Assembly (NCBI GenBank): GCA_033439265.1
Contig: JAVTVX010000009.1
Location: 2,903,609 to 2,967,608, forward strand
DNA: 64,000 nt
Origin: Dillenia suffruticosa
Taxonomy: Eukaryota; Streptophyta; Magnoliopsida; Dilleniales; Dilleniaceae
Direction of reading: 5' to 3'
Position 1 is the first letter of the stretch, and the number at the start of each line of letters is the position of its first letter. The translations under genes were made by a program, and so were the position numbers. Shown piece by piece: positions 1-12,300 of this stretch. The notes below the pieces were generated by a model. The model made no database searches, was not told the origin of the DNA, and saw only the letters and a program-made list of their open reading frames with translations.

Positions 1-3000
1 CTCATCTTTCTATGTACTTGTACACGGTTATGTATTTTAAGGGATCACAGATTCTTCTCAAGACAGTTTCCCCACTCCCATCCATATCTGACCCTTTTCA
101 CCACTAAATTTTTCAGCATGTCCAATAAGGTTCGAGGACTAATTAAGAAAACTATAATTTTTCAAGATAAAATCTTTACAGTCAACAAGTTGTCCACTAG
201 TATCTGTGTTTCTTGGGATAGGTAAACCAAGTATTAATAAGAAAATTACTGGGAGGCATTCTCCATAGATTTCAGAAGCAAATCATCATCCACCCAGCAA
301 GAACACAAAGATGACGACATTTTCCAATGGCATTGGCCATTGTTCACTCAAGAGCCTGCTAGGAGATATGAAAACTGATGATTGCAGTTGCCACAGATGC
401 TTAGAAGATGATTTGGCTAGAACTGAGGGCAGTTTGTAGACATTAGTTCAGTCTCTTTCTCTACAGAGAAGGAACCATGATTGATTCGTACCACGAGCTA
501 TATCTTAGTTTCACATTGACAGAAGCTAGATAAGACATAATTATCGCTTGACCAATTACACAAACCCAGTGAATTATCTAGTTCACCTACCTATACATCT
601 CCCTCCACTCTCTCCCTACAATATATGGTGTAACAATAGTTCACAAACTTCATCAAGAAGCAATTCAGAGCAACAAAATGTGAAAAATGTTGTCGAAAAA
701 CTTCAATGTCACCTGCTAGTGCTAACATAAATACTCATGTTACTAGTGCCAGGCACACATGCATGTTGGGCTTCCACTAAAGCATGGTTCCTGACACCTA
801 TGGTATATCATGTCACATTGACATGCAGATGGAAGAGTCCAAGTAAAATAGTTCAGTTTTTTGCGGGGTCCAACCAGCTTTAAATGAGTGTGTGTTTGTG
901 TGTATTTTTTGGGGATGCCGCAAATATTGCAACACTTTCCTGTAGGCAACCCACGGATGTAACATGGCTATTTTCAGGCCAATGTTAGTGCGGAGGACAG
1001 CACACTAATCCGAGGGTTCAAAATTTCCAAATAGTTCAAATTCATATGAATAGAATGAGAAAACCATTTCTGTTCTTTCTGCTTTGTTGCCTATGTTCTG
1101 GCAGCAGTGATCAGGACTCAGTAATCCATAGCAATAGGTGAATAGCAGAGAAAATTTCACAAGATATGTGTACAATTCAACATCACATCCTGCATGCGTT
1201 AGCACACAAACTTCTCATTAAACCAACGTGTTTGTAGTTTTGGGATGTTATAATTAACATAAGCAAGAGAGAACACTGTCAAGTGCAGTTGAGAGAGCAT
1301 GCAAAAAATGTTGGAGAATCACTAATGCCTAAAACAAGAATGAACTCCAAAAATAGGTTCTCTAAATAACTGATTCAAAGCACAGCAAGAAGAATGGGAG
1401 TGCATGATGCATTGTTTTAGACCATCCAGTTTAGGTGAATGGAGTGAGTTTCCTTAACTGACTTGATGTGAGCAATTTCCAGGGGGAAGACACAACTCAA
1501 TGCTCCACTTGATGTGGACAACGTGGAGGGGAAAGATATAAGTCAATGCTCAATTAGGGAAAACTGAGCACCAAAAGATCAGGCACTATCTTAAGTATTT
1601 TGCTTAATTGGTCTGCTCTTTACTAACCAACAACTCTTCAACTTTCTCTAGTTAGTGCATATCGAGCCCTAAACAAGTTTCTTCATACACTTCACACATG
1701 CTAACTGCCTCCTTTCTTGGAAAATGTTAAAATTTACTTATACATCAAAAGGGAAGAAAAAAAGGAAAAAAGATGCCCAGTCTCCAATATCTCCACAAAC
1801 TTGAACACAAGTGCTCTAATATCCACATTCGTGTGTCCAAATGTGCATAGAAGCATATTTAGCATCATAAGATAGACATTCAGAAAATTGACCAAGGCAT
1901 CAAATTATGCTGTAAAAACATTTACTTAATACTACAACTTAACAAAGACAAATAGAAAGGATAGAGACATCAATTGCATAAAAGACTTCAAAGTTGGTTG
2001 TTTCATTTTCAGTTCCATGCTCCCCTCTCAAGAGAGCCTATTCTAAATATCACTAATATTTCTACCAGCAACTTAAGGAAGCCGGAAAGATGAAGTCATT
2101 GTGCATTCAATGTTATGGATTGTTTTCTTGCAAGTTGGTGTTTGAATGTTCATTTAAGGCTCTACAACCTTGGAACTAAATCCGTTCTTGGAAAAGAGAT
2201 TCATTATGTATAAATTAGATCCGGACAAAGTCATTGTGCATTCAATGTCATACATTTTTTTTCTTGCAAGTTGGTGTTGGATGTTCATTTAAGGCTCTAT
2301 GACCTTGGAACTAAATCCCTTCTTGGAAATGAGATTCATTCTGTATAAATAGGGTCCTCCTAAAGACCTAGAAGAAAAACCTTGTCATCTGAAGCCTTAT
2401 AGACATTCACCCAAGGCTTTCAAAGACTTCTGCAAAGTCAATTAGCTCTCAGCCAAGGCTTGCCTAAAGGTTGACTACAAATTAATCTCCCATACTTGTC
2501 CTTTGATGGAATAGCTAATCCGCTAACCATAGCACGGCTAGTATTTGAGAGTTAAATTTAGTAAATGCAACTGGAAAGCGATGAATATGAGTTTAGAGCT
2601 CTTGAATAAAGACCTTGAGCTACCAAACTTTCAAGACTCATTAGTATTCAATGATCCTTCATATCCCATCCCTTCTTGAGCTAACATTTGCAGCTTTGAT
2701 TTTTAAGCGAATATCTAGTTTTATCATCTGAAGTGACTGTAGCAAAAGAATGTTGGACCACCATTGAATTTGAGGCCAGCTAGGAGAAATTGGAACCCTT
2801 TTCCAAGTGAGCACTGCAGCCTAATTCGCCACCTTATCCCTCACAAAATATATGGTTTGGTCAAAAACTGGTACTAGCTTAGACTTGCATTTCATAAGAC
2901 ATGGCTGAATTATCTTCAATGGATTAGGATTCTGATGAAGTGGAACTGGCATTGCTGATCTATGGAGTCACATTTCTGGTTCCTACTTAATTTCCCAACA

Positions 3001-3431
3001 CAAAGGGCATTGTATCCTACGTCTTACTAAACCATGCAGAAATGTCACAAAAGGAACAGGGTAACTAAAAGTTTGATAGAAATTATATTCATGTGTTGCC
3101 TTGAATCTTAGATTATGATATCATAATTGCTACAACCATCAATAGTTATGATACCCTAATCGGTGAAAATCTTCACGGTAAAGCCATATGAGAACAGGTT
3201 TTAGTATTTTATCCCTCACGTAATTACATCTCTTGTAATTGTTTTGCATTTCAAATTTGTTACATGCTGCAGTTAAAAAAGAAGTAGGAATTTTCTGGGT
3301 TTGAAGGAGACTTCACCTTCTACAGTACGATAAAGGGGAACAAACAATAGATTCATGAACAAATGTACTAATAACAGAAAAAATAATAGTAAAAAGCATC
3401 AGAAAAGATAGGAGGAGATGATAAGCTATAC
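1..3431. other. Non-coding DNA, probably intron 2 of MRPL47
   Basis: No exon, RNA gene or transposon end could be recognised here apart from the 135-bp tandem repeat at 2092-2361. MRPL47 exon 2 ends at 3432 on the minus strand with a GT donor. The expected last exon (beginning V-R-K/R-S-M-C-R-I-K in plant uL29m) was looked for on the minus strand and not found, so the stretch is probably intron and the last exon lies left of the window. Short open frames at 548-730, 743-949 and 1005-1205 look like chance. Confidence 0.5.
2092..2361. repeat. Direct tandem repeat, two 135-bp copies
   Basis: Two imperfect copies (about 2092-2226 and 2227-2361) share AGTCATTGTGCATTCAATG near the start, then TTCTTGCAAGTTGGTGTT, TTCATTTAAGGCTCTA and CCTTGGAACTAAATCC. 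The second copy ends in a TATAAATAGG-type box, whereas the first reads TATAAATTAG. A TATA box followed by a transcribed-looking leader would fit the promoter part of an old LTR, but no paired LTR or internal region was seen, so that origin is only a guess. Confidence 0.65.
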
Positions 3432-5174
3432 TTTAGGTAGTCGTTCAGGATTAGGGAATCGTAGGTTCTGAGCATGAAGCATCTGGCGCTGAGTCATCAG
3501 CAAATTTTTCTCCTTCAACAGAACATACCATAGCTTTTGTAGATCATCCCAAGACTTTAGGCGCAATTCAGAAGCTTTCCAGCTTCGACCTAGAAATAGA
3601 TATGTATCAGATATCCATACATCTAACACAGTTTGAATATACATCCACCCCACAAGCTTCATAAACATCAAGCCATCCACGCACACAACGCACAAAGTTT
3701 ACAATAACTAACACAGGAAAGTAAGTCTTAAATTTCAAAGCAGAAGAAAAATGCCACATAATATCTTAAGGATGCTTGGAGTATAACAGTCTGATCAAGT
3801 CAAGATCTCCCAACTAATGTATTACAACCATGAATCTGCCTTGGGTGCTTTGTCTATCACACTACAATTTTCTCAGTGTTGAAAATGAAACTGATTGCAT
3901 AGCAATGCAAATGTTCCAAAAACTCATGATATGTGCTACTTTATGCACTTAATTATGCTTTATACCTCAGAAAAAAGTGCGAAGTGAAAGAAATCAATGG
4001 TTAGCTTTACAGTCAAAAGTAAATACATCAATATCAAGATCAATGCCATTTCATTACAATTTAGTGCCAAACTGATTGGATTGAAACTTTGTTTCCATAA
4101 TTTTAAAGGGTAAAAGCACAATGAAAGTGAGATCTCCTTGACATGAATTTAACGATATAAGTTGGTTCTTTAGGATCATATCATGCACCAGCAGAAAAAG
4201 CTGCACAACAAACTTTTCCACTTCTCACCATGTTAAATCTCTGTAAATTTATGCCGCTTCAATTCAATTTTTAACTGAACAGTAATTTAGAGTAGTTTTT
4301 GGATATAACTCAGACTTAGGCTTTACAATTAGAACATCAAGGCATTGCAAAGATTTATGGCAAAGATTTATTCAAATTAACTTCCTTATCTCAAAAATGA
4401 AATGATAGTCTATAACTATTTGACTATGTTTTTGAATTTTATAGGAAAAATATACAATCAAAGCTATGATAGAATCAACCAATCAACATTTAAACCAATC
4501 AACCAATTAACCAATCAACATTTAAACCTTTATTTGCTTATTTTAGAGCACATTTTAAAACTTTATCCTCTCAAAATCATGTAATAATAGCATACATCTC
4601 AAAATTTTTTAGGTGGGTTTTCCATTTAACCATTCTGGGTTATTTTCCATGGCAAATATCACATATCCTCTATTCACATTTTCCTCTTCATTATCATAAA
4701 CAAAGTTTGATCAATAGAAACAACAAAAGACACGGCTTCTCTATTCACATTTTTCACTTCTTTCTCAAAATTAAATGACCGATCCCTTGAAAATAAAAAT
4801 GTAAGAAATTTCAAGTTTTTACGTGGGTTTCTCCTCTTTAAACCCCTATGGCTTGCCTTTAATGCCACAGGCTCTCTATTCACCTTTTTCACTTCATCAG
4901 AACAAATAAAGGCTGAGCAATACCACTCATAACAGCAAAAGAAGACTATACTACAAGAAGATTAATCAAAAACATGAGGCATGTATATTATACCATAAAC
5001 AACAGGCTTTTCCTCATCGGGGCTTCTCTCCGCCTCAAAGAACTCCTCAAGGGGGTTGGATGGTGTCCTATTTATTGGTATGGCCGCGGCAGCTCCAGCA
5101 GCATTGGCGGCAGCTGAAGACTCAGATTTGGCCGCTGCAAATAATGCCCTCCCAAATACTCTTCTAACAAACAT
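3432..5174 (-). CDS. MRPL47: Mitochondrial large-subunit ribosomal protein uL29m (MRPL47), 5' two coding exons
   Basis: Structural protein of the mitochondrial ribosome large subunit. Coding exon 1 is 5174-4994 (60 codons plus 1 base) and exon 2 is 3589-3432. Exon 1 gives a mitochondrial-presequence-like N-terminus (MFVRRVFGRALFAAAKSE), an Ala-rich stretch, then NPLEEFFEAERSPDEEKPVVYG. Exon 2 continues RSWKASELRLKSWDDLQKLW, then YVLLKEKNLLMTQRQMLHAQN and NLRFPNPERLPK, the conserved uL29m core. The GT/AG signals (TATG|GTATAA; TTCTAG|GTCG; CTAAA|GTATAG) join the frame with a split Gly codon. 113 codons are seen; plant homologues are near 144 aa, so about 30 C-terminal residues (VRKSMCRIKH...) lie in an exon outside the window. 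The intron between the exons is 1,404 bp. The 5' end and promoter of this gene were duplicated to about 33,540. Confidence 0.9.
3590..4993 (-). other. MRPL47 intron 1 with imperfect internal repeat
   Basis: Intron between the two visible MRPL47 coding exons. Around 4590-4700 and 4780-4905 a segment recurs imperfectly: a (T)AGGTGGGTTTT/ACGTGGGTTTC motif followed some 70 bases later by CTCTATTCACaTTTTtC. CTCTATTCAC occurs at about 4669, 4738 and 4872. No coding sequence was recognised in it. Confidence 0.45.
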
Positions 5175-5176
5175 TA

Positions 5177-5399
5177 CTACAATTTACACACAGTAAATTC
5201 CCAAAAAGAATGTTATGAACAAGCATGATAAGAGCAAACTGGGGTTTTGGAAGACCCAAAACCCCAAAAGTTTTGTCAACACACAGACGTGTCATATCAT
5301 CTCACAACAATCTATAGAAATACTAATCAATCATAAGGGAAATTAAAGCAATACCCATAAAATGAAACTTGAGCCAGTGATTGAGTTGTCTCGACATAC
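5177..5399 (-). promoter_or_regulatory. Probable 5'-UTR intron of MRPL47
   Basis: On the minus strand a perfect plant donor CAG|GTATGT has its exon end at 5400. An acceptor (AATTGTAG) ends at 5177, two bases before the start codon at 5174. Both signals are kept in the duplicated copy near 33,950 and 33,592. This suggests a short non-coding first exon upstream of 5400, with the ATG right after the acceptor. The evidence is splice signals only. Confidence 0.45.
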
Positions 5400-5400
5400 C

Positions 5401-6899
5401 TGCTGTTTTAGCAAAATAGCGTTAATGCTCAGAAGATGTTTAGGAAAATGTTTGAAAGAGGAGCTCAAGGGAATGTGAATCTAATTGTTGACTTGCACCG
5501 CAACTTTGAGTTAGTTAAGTTTCTGATGACCTTTCCAAGTTTGAGACGGCTCTTCAATGCTTGCAAGCGACTCCGGTCGTTCTGCGGCGGGAGGATGATT
5601 CTGCGCTTTTGGGTGGGGGTGTGGCACCCCTGATGTCGTCTCTGATTAATTCCGGGCAACATTCGTTTTGGGCCCTTCTCGGGGATGGACCTGTTTCTCT
5701 CTCGTACTAAAGGCCCAATTGGGAAGTCTTCATGATTGGGTGGGGTATGCTTCATGGGCTTTGGCTTTCTAATTCTCCGTGTTCGACCTAGTTTTATTGG
5801 ACTTTTTGTGTCAATTGTCCTGTGTTATCGGTTTTGCGCTCTTTGACGGCAGGTCTAGTGTTGGTGTTTTGGTCCGGTTGGAGCCGTAGGGTTGGGCTAT
5901 CTTCTGAGCCAGTTTGTTTCCGGTTGTTGGGCCTTGGCCCCCTAAAACTATTCCTTTTTTTTTTCCTACACATATATTTTTTTTTAATTTTCATTACCGG
6001 TATCCAAAATTTGCCCGATATTTGAACACTGTGGGACCCATTTTAGGGGTTGGATTGGCTCTCCCAAATCCTTTTTCGCTATTCATAGAGCTTGAATTCG
6101 AGATCTCTGATTAAGGGGGTAGAATGTTCAACCATTCAATTTAAAGAAGTTTAGTTTGTTTTTTTTTTACACATATATTTGAATCTAGAATCTCTAAATT
6201 GGGGAGGGGATGTGACCATTAAGCTGTCCCCTTAGAGACTTTAAAACTATTCCTTGTTGGGATCCAAAGAATACATCTCTTTTATCTATGATCTAGAAGA
6301 TTTTACTTGACCATCAATATTTGAAAACTAAATAATTTGGTTCGAACAGTTATGAAGTCTAATTCAGCGGCTAACTCTTTCGGCACTTATTTTTTTATCC
6401 CTAAAATTCGAACTCAAGACTTTAGTTAAAAAAGGTGGGTGCTTTGCCACTAGATCCACATGCCGTTGGTATGATCCGGAAGCGATGATGAGACCAGAAA
6501 TGCCCTCTGCACTCTTTGAGGGTAGGTTCCCTGTTGGTGGTTAGTCCAGTTAGGGCCTTCTAGGGTTGGTTTTCTCTTTGAGCCTTCCAAGTTGTTGGGT
6601 TCGGCCTCCCTTCAGAACACACACACGCACGCACAAAACCTAGTTCGTCAAATAAAATAGGCCCAATTTCCCCTGTGATTGTGGGAAAAACAGAGGCTGG
6701 GGATGCAAAGAATTGACTTCTTCATCTATGATGAGAGGAGACGATGAGCTCAAAAATACCCCCTGTGCCAATATCAAGAATAAAACAAAAAATTATGAGA
6801 ATATGGCACTGTCGTCAACTCTTTTACTTAGTAAATTAATAATTTTAAGAAAACTGAAAATTTTGTTATAGTTGGTTCATTAGTTAAGTATTTGTATTT
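5401..6899. other. Duplicated MRPL47 upstream region, no confirmed gene
   Basis: Divergent side of MRPL47, shared with 33955-35460. A plus-strand frame at 5436-5633 stays open in both copies (65 aa here; starts MFRKMFERGAQGNVNLIVDL) but matches no family I recognise and overlaps the presumed MRPL47 promoter and leader. About 200 bp near 5960-6205 are absent from the unit 3 copy and contain a T-rich tract and a GAGCTTGAATTCGAGATCTC motif like a pol III B box, possibly a decayed SINE. Confidence 0.4.
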
Positions 6900-6993
6900 T
6901 TTTTATACAAGAAAATACAACCAAATGGGATCAAATCGAGAGAGAGAAGATAGAAGTAAGAAGGTTCTATCGCTTGAGCGGTCCTATAAGGAC
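6900..6993 (-). mobile_element. Short SINE-like element (family S1), copy in unit 1
   Basis: A 94-bp body begins with a T run (the A tail of a minus-strand insertion) and ends at the GGAC core. It is flanked by near-identical direct repeats AGTATTTGTATTT (6887-6899) and AGTACTTGTATTT (6994-7006). The same insertion is at 39906-40007 in unit 3, so it predates the duplication. The body resembles the element at 34162-34260 (TACAAG...CAACC...GGAAGTA..ATTCTACCGCTTGA). Confidence 0.6.
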
Positions 6994-7294
6994 AGTACTT
7001 GTATTTATTAAACAAGATCTTTGGGTAAAGAAAACAAACACGGTACCAAGAGAGTTTTGCTTCCGGTCCGTTTCGAATCAAATTTAATTAGATTTAATAT
7101 AATTATTAAATATCGGTAATTTATAAAAAAAATTATTTAAACAAATTGTATCATCTTTTTCATATTTCTATATGCATATTACAATAAATATGTATTCTTT
7201 TTACCTTAAACAAAGTTAACTTTTGTTTTTTTTGTTGAGGAAAATTTGACCTATGTAATAAGCATGGTTTGAACTTCTCAATGGTTTATTTATT

Positions 7295-7490
7295 AGGACC
7301 GATAACCCATGGACGTTGTGATCGAACACTAAATCCTTTCGACTAAATTCTCAAGTTTGAACATTAAGAATGGAAGGATAGGCATCAGAAGAGCCAACCC
7401 TTTAATAGGTCTCATAATATTCGAAAAAATTAATCAGATTAAATTCAAATATCGATTGGTGGTAAGTATCCACTTAAAAAAAATGATCTA
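7295..7490 (+). mobile_element. tRNA-derived SINE-like element (family S2), unit 1 copy
   Basis: A pol III B-box-like motif (TCTCAAGTTTGAACATT) is followed by GGAAGGATAGGCATCAGAAG, a region with GATTAAATTCAAATATCGATTGG, and ends in a short A run near 7487. It is also present at about 40308-40495 in unit 3 at the matching place, so it was inserted before the duplication. No target-site repeat could be fixed. Confidence 0.45.
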
Positions 7491-8128
7491 TTTATCAGTT
7501 GGGTCGACCGTTATAATGTTTCACGGGCCTCAGATGAACTTGGGCCTATATCCTAGGATTCCTAGGTTGATGGATCCAGATAGTTTGGGCCTTGGGACTT
7601 GAGTTCTTTGTCAAATTAAAATGACTATAAATTTGAGCTCTTTTCCCCCAAAACGGTGGAAATCTCTCACTATCTTTCATTTGTATACAGATAAATTCAT
7701 TAGATTATAAATTAATAGTTCAACAAAATGCTAGTAAATTAGTGCTATTTTCCTGATAAACAACCATAGATTTTTAAATACACGTATTCATGAAAATTCA
7801 AACAAAAAAATATTTAAGCAAGAGTCGACTATATTATCCCTATGAGGATAATATGAAAGCTTTCTTGCCACTTACATTCATTACTACAACCTTTCTTGCT
7901 ACTTAGTACTTACATTCCTTACTACATCCTATTACTATAGAATTAATTTTTTTATATACGAAGAGTTTTACTATCAATCAGTATTCGGGTTTTATCTGAT
8001 TAATTCGATTCGAATACTATAAGATTCATTAAGTGATTGATTTTTTTAAATTTTATTTATATATTTTTATAATTCAAACTAAAATCTACGGTGGAAGGGG
8101 TGTAACGTATAAGAGTTTGGTAAAGGTT

Positions 8129-9364
8129 CAGGATATATGTACCGAAATAATATAAAAAAAAAATTTTTTTAAAACAACCCGAACGAAAAAAAATTTCCTC
8201 AAATAACTCGAATTTGTCGGGAGTTGGAGACGCGACACATTGTGTCACGTCTTCAACCCTCGACAAAGTCCAGAGAGAGAGGGAGAGAGAGAGGAGTCCA
8301 CTGGGGGAGGGGAGGGAGAGAGGGGAGGAGAGTGGCGGGGGGGCGGGGGGGGGCGGGGGGAGGAGCGCGATGGGGGGGGGGCAGGGGGGAAGGAGAGAGA
8401 GGGGAGGACCGCGGCAGGGTGCGGAGGGAGGAGGGAGGAGGGAGGAGGGAGAGAGAGAGGGGAGGGTCGCGGAGGGGGGAGGGAGGGAGAGAAAGAGGGG
8501 AGGGATGCGGGGGGGTCTGCCGAGGGAGGGAGAGAGAGAAAGAGGGGAGGGGGGCGAGCGGCGAGCGGCGGGCGGCGGGCGGCGGAGGGGGAGGGAGAGA
8601 GAGAGAAAGAGGGGAAGAGCGCGGCGGGGGGCAGAGGAGGAGGGGAGACAGAGAAATAGGGGAGGAGCCGGGGGGCGGAGGGGGGAGGAGAGAGACAGAG
8701 GGGAGGACGGGGTGGGAGGGGGGAGGGAGAGAGAGACAGAGCTAGAGGAGGAGTGCGGCGGCGTCGCTCTCCTCCCCTCTTTCTCTCTCTCCCTCCACCG
8801 GCGGACCCCCAGCGGCCCTCCCCTCTCTCTCCCTCCCTCCACCCTCCACCCCCTGCGGCCCTCCGCCCCCCTCCGCCCCCCTGCGACCCTCCCCTCTCTT
8901 TCTCCCTCCCCCCTCAGCACCCCGTCGCGCCTCTCCCCTCTCTCTCCTTCCCCCCCTCCGCCCCCCGCCGCGCTCCTCCCCGCTTTCTCTCTCTCCCTCC
9001 TTGGCGGACCCTCCGCCGCCCTCCCCTCTTTCTCTCCCTCCCTCCCCCCTCCGCGGCCCTCCCCTCTCTCTCTCTCCCTCCCTCCCCCCTCTACACCCTG
9101 CCGCGGTCCTCCCCTCTCTCTCCTTCCCCCCGCCGTCCCCCGCTGCTCTCCTCCTCTCTCTCCCTCCCCCCTCACGGACTCCTCTCCCTTCCCCCCGCGG
9201 ACTCCTCTCTCTCTCTCTCTCTAAACTTTGTCGCGGGTTGAAAACGCGATATAGTGTGTCGCGTCTCTAATTCCCGATAAATTCGGATTATTTGGTAAAA
9301 TATTTTTTCGTTCGGATTGTTTAAATTTTTTTTTTTTTTTTTATATTATTTTGGTACATGTCTC
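8129..9364. mobile_element. Foldback transposon with GA-rich and CT-rich arms
   Basis: The 1,236-bp element is present in unit 1 but absent from the matching site in unit 3 (around 42,205). It is flanked by direct repeats AAAGGTT (8122-8128 and 9365-9371). The two ends are inverted copies: GTACCGAAATAATATAA at left matches GTACCAAAATAATATAA read inward from the right. Further in, GGAGACGCGACACATTGTGT at left matches TAGAGACGCGACACACTATA from the right. The left arm (8270-8745) is almost pure purine and the right arm (8765-9220) almost pure pyrimidine. The arms match in inverted order, for example 8594-8640 with the complement of about 8945-9000. Each arm is built of degenerate repeats of GGGAGAGAGAGAAAGAGGGG. 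No transposase is seen. Open frames across it on both strands are low-complexity artefacts. Confidence 0.75.
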
Positions 9365-9371
9365 AAAGGTT

Positions 9372-12300
9372 TAAAGATAAAATAAAATGTATGGCATTAT
9401 TGCCGACAATGATAGCGCATGGCATGGGCAAAGCAAAACAATGAAAGGTATGGTGAGGTGACATTTTGTATGTCCTCTTACTGATATTTCCTTTTTTGTT
9501 AATTTTTTTTAAGGTCCGGGAAAGGATCGCCTCGACTCAATTTTCGAACATGAGAAGAAAAGTTAAAAAATATTTATTTTTATAAAAAAATATTGGTTAA
9601 AATATTGATATAATGATAATTTTAGTTTTTTTAATAGAAATTTATTTTTATTTATAAAGCTTTTTATAAAAAATATTTATTCTATTTAAAAAATATTATA
9701 ATGAAATAAAATAAAGTCAAATTAAAATTGATCAAAAATGGGCTGCATGGGTAAATTTGTTTCGATTTCTTCTAAATGTCTGTTTGTGCCATTGATTTAG
9801 TTATAAGCCTTTTAATTTTTGGTCAATTAATTCAATTTTCAGCTTCAATTTCTACTTTGTTATGTTAGCTAATAAAAGCACGACATTGAAAGAACCATCC
9901 TACTAGTTGAACGGAGAGAGAGAGAGAGATCGTGCTTGTTTGAGGAAAGAGTGATTGACCGTATTGCATTGCTGCGTAGTTGTTGTTGGGAATATTAATT
10001 TTTTTAATTGTCGAGTTTAAAATTTTAAAAAAATATATATTAAAAAAGTTTTTTTAAATTGAATTTAATAATATTTAGAATAAATTAATTAAAATATGAT
10101 TTTAGATACCGATTAATTAAAAATAAATAAAGGAGTGATCGATTGTGATCGGGAGTGAAATTAATTTTATGATTCGAAATGCTAAAATAGAAAAAGAAAA
10201 ATTGAATCATTTTCTAAGTTTTCAAAACAATTCAAATAAAATTTTACCGAAATTAAATAAATATAATAATAATTTATTTCTCCCATTCACATGCACAAAC
10301 AAGTGAACAAAAGTTGGTGCGCCCGCCGATTCTCCCTTGAAAGAGAAAGCACACCCACCACCGGATGCATAAAAGAACAGACGGCCGTAATAAGATAAAA
10401 TATTATATTTTTTAATCTGAGTTTAAAATTTAAAAATAAAAAAATTATGTTATAAAAATTATCTTTTAAATGAATTTTTATTATAAATAATTAAAATTAA
10501 ATTAATTAAAATATAATTACGAAGATAATAAAATTAGATAGGGAATATGCACGAGCACGAGTGAGGATGGACATGGAGTGGTCCCCTAAAGACGGGGTTA
10601 GGTGGGTGATTGGGGTTTTGTCGTGTAAGGAGTTGAAAGCAACCCCCATGTTCTCTTTCTTGCTTTGTGCTCTTTTTTCAAACATTTTCTTAATCTCTTG
10701 CTAATCCATGCTCAGCTAATTATTGTGCCCACCCAATATTCCCATCTTCCACTAATCCCAGTATTCACTCTGTAGTTTATAGCGCTCCCCATTTTTTTTG
10801 TACGTCACTAATAATAATTTCCATGTTTGTAAGTGAATATTTGGCCTTGCTTTTGGAAAATTGTCCTACTATATTTTTCTCTCACTTCTTTAAATTATTT
10901 ATCATACGATAAATCTTTTTATCTTTCTTGTAATAAAATAAAGCGTTTCAAGTGGTCGAAAATTCGAATACAAGTATTTGAAAAGAATATTTGAGCAAGA
11001 GTTCTTTACCACTCGACTGTTCTTGTAAGGATAATATGAAAGTTTTCCTGCCACTTACATTCATTACTACAATCTGATAAAAAATTTACGAGAGAGTGGA
11101 ATATATAAATGTATGACAGTAGGCCTTTAATCCCAAATACAAATGGGGGATAATAGGAACAGGCCAGGTGACGATGACCCAATTTTACTTCACTGGCCTG
11201 TTTAGTGACTTGTACTTGGATTAAGGTCTACCAGTGCCTTTAATCCCAAATTTAATCTCAATACTAGGGTACGGATCTAAAGTTTATAAGAGAAGTCTGT
11301 CTTCGGTTTGTACCCTATTACTTTGTTTTCATCCAAAAATCCTGAACTAAAACTTTGATAATTGGTTTAGAATTCACTTAAATCTAACAAGCATGATGTC
11401 CTTGTAGGGACACTCGTGGTTTAAAAAAACTCTTCTTTCAACTACACATTACCAACACTTCTCCCAAATTTAGCCTTTTGTATATGACACATGACATGCA
11501 GTCAATAACAAAATTATTAGAAATCAATGATTTATATATAAAAAAAAATATTGGCACCTACACATTACCAACACTTCTTTTAATCTCTAGTTTCTACAAT
11601 GGGTTTGTAATTTTTACAAATTAGAAGCCATTAAATCAATCAACCCTTTTGAATACTGGCAAAGCTGTTCACGAGCTTTAAGGTGTGGATCTCTCCAACT
11701 AGAAGTCAAGGTTGCATAATTGAGACGATCATTTGAGTTCTTGAAGATCTCGATTTTCTAACATTCAATCCAAAAAAAAAAAAAAAAAATTGAGTTCTTG
11801 AAATTTAGACAAAAGAATAAAAAAGATAATTTCAATTTTCTATTATGTTATTATGAGCCAAAACCATGCCCTTGTTGGGCTTATGGTAAAGAAAATCTTA
11901 CTAACCTTTGTTCATCACACCAAATTAAGGTTCTCGCTTAGCCTTGCACCTTAAAGTCAGAAAGTTGGTGTTTTGATGTTTTCTAACAACCGGCCAGAGG
12001 GGAAAAAGGCAAATTTGAATGATAAAAGCTTCACATTTAGATCTATGGAGGAATCATATGGTGATTGAAAATTTAAGCCAATTATTTATGAAAAATAAAT
12101 ATTCCAATTTGTAAGATAATCTTATTGTCACTCCTTTGTTTATTTATTTATTTTTTAACTGGATTACTTAACACCAATTGATATCTGACTTGACTAAATT
12201 TATCGAGTATTATAGGATCTATTAAAGAGTTGACTCTTCTAAATTTCATTTTTCTATTTTCATTATTCAAATTCAAGACTTATAATTAAAGAAGTATGAT

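Noticed and set aside
2092-2500. Possible solo LTR with TATAAATAGG promoter
   Set aside because: No paired terminal repeat, primer-binding site or flanking duplication could be shown, so it is kept only as a tandem repeat.
8057-9270. Several long open frames (up to 372 and 336 codons) on both strands
   Set aside because: They lie wholly in the GA/CT-rich foldback element, give only Arg/Glu/Gly or Ser/Pro/Leu runs, and are open on both strands at once.
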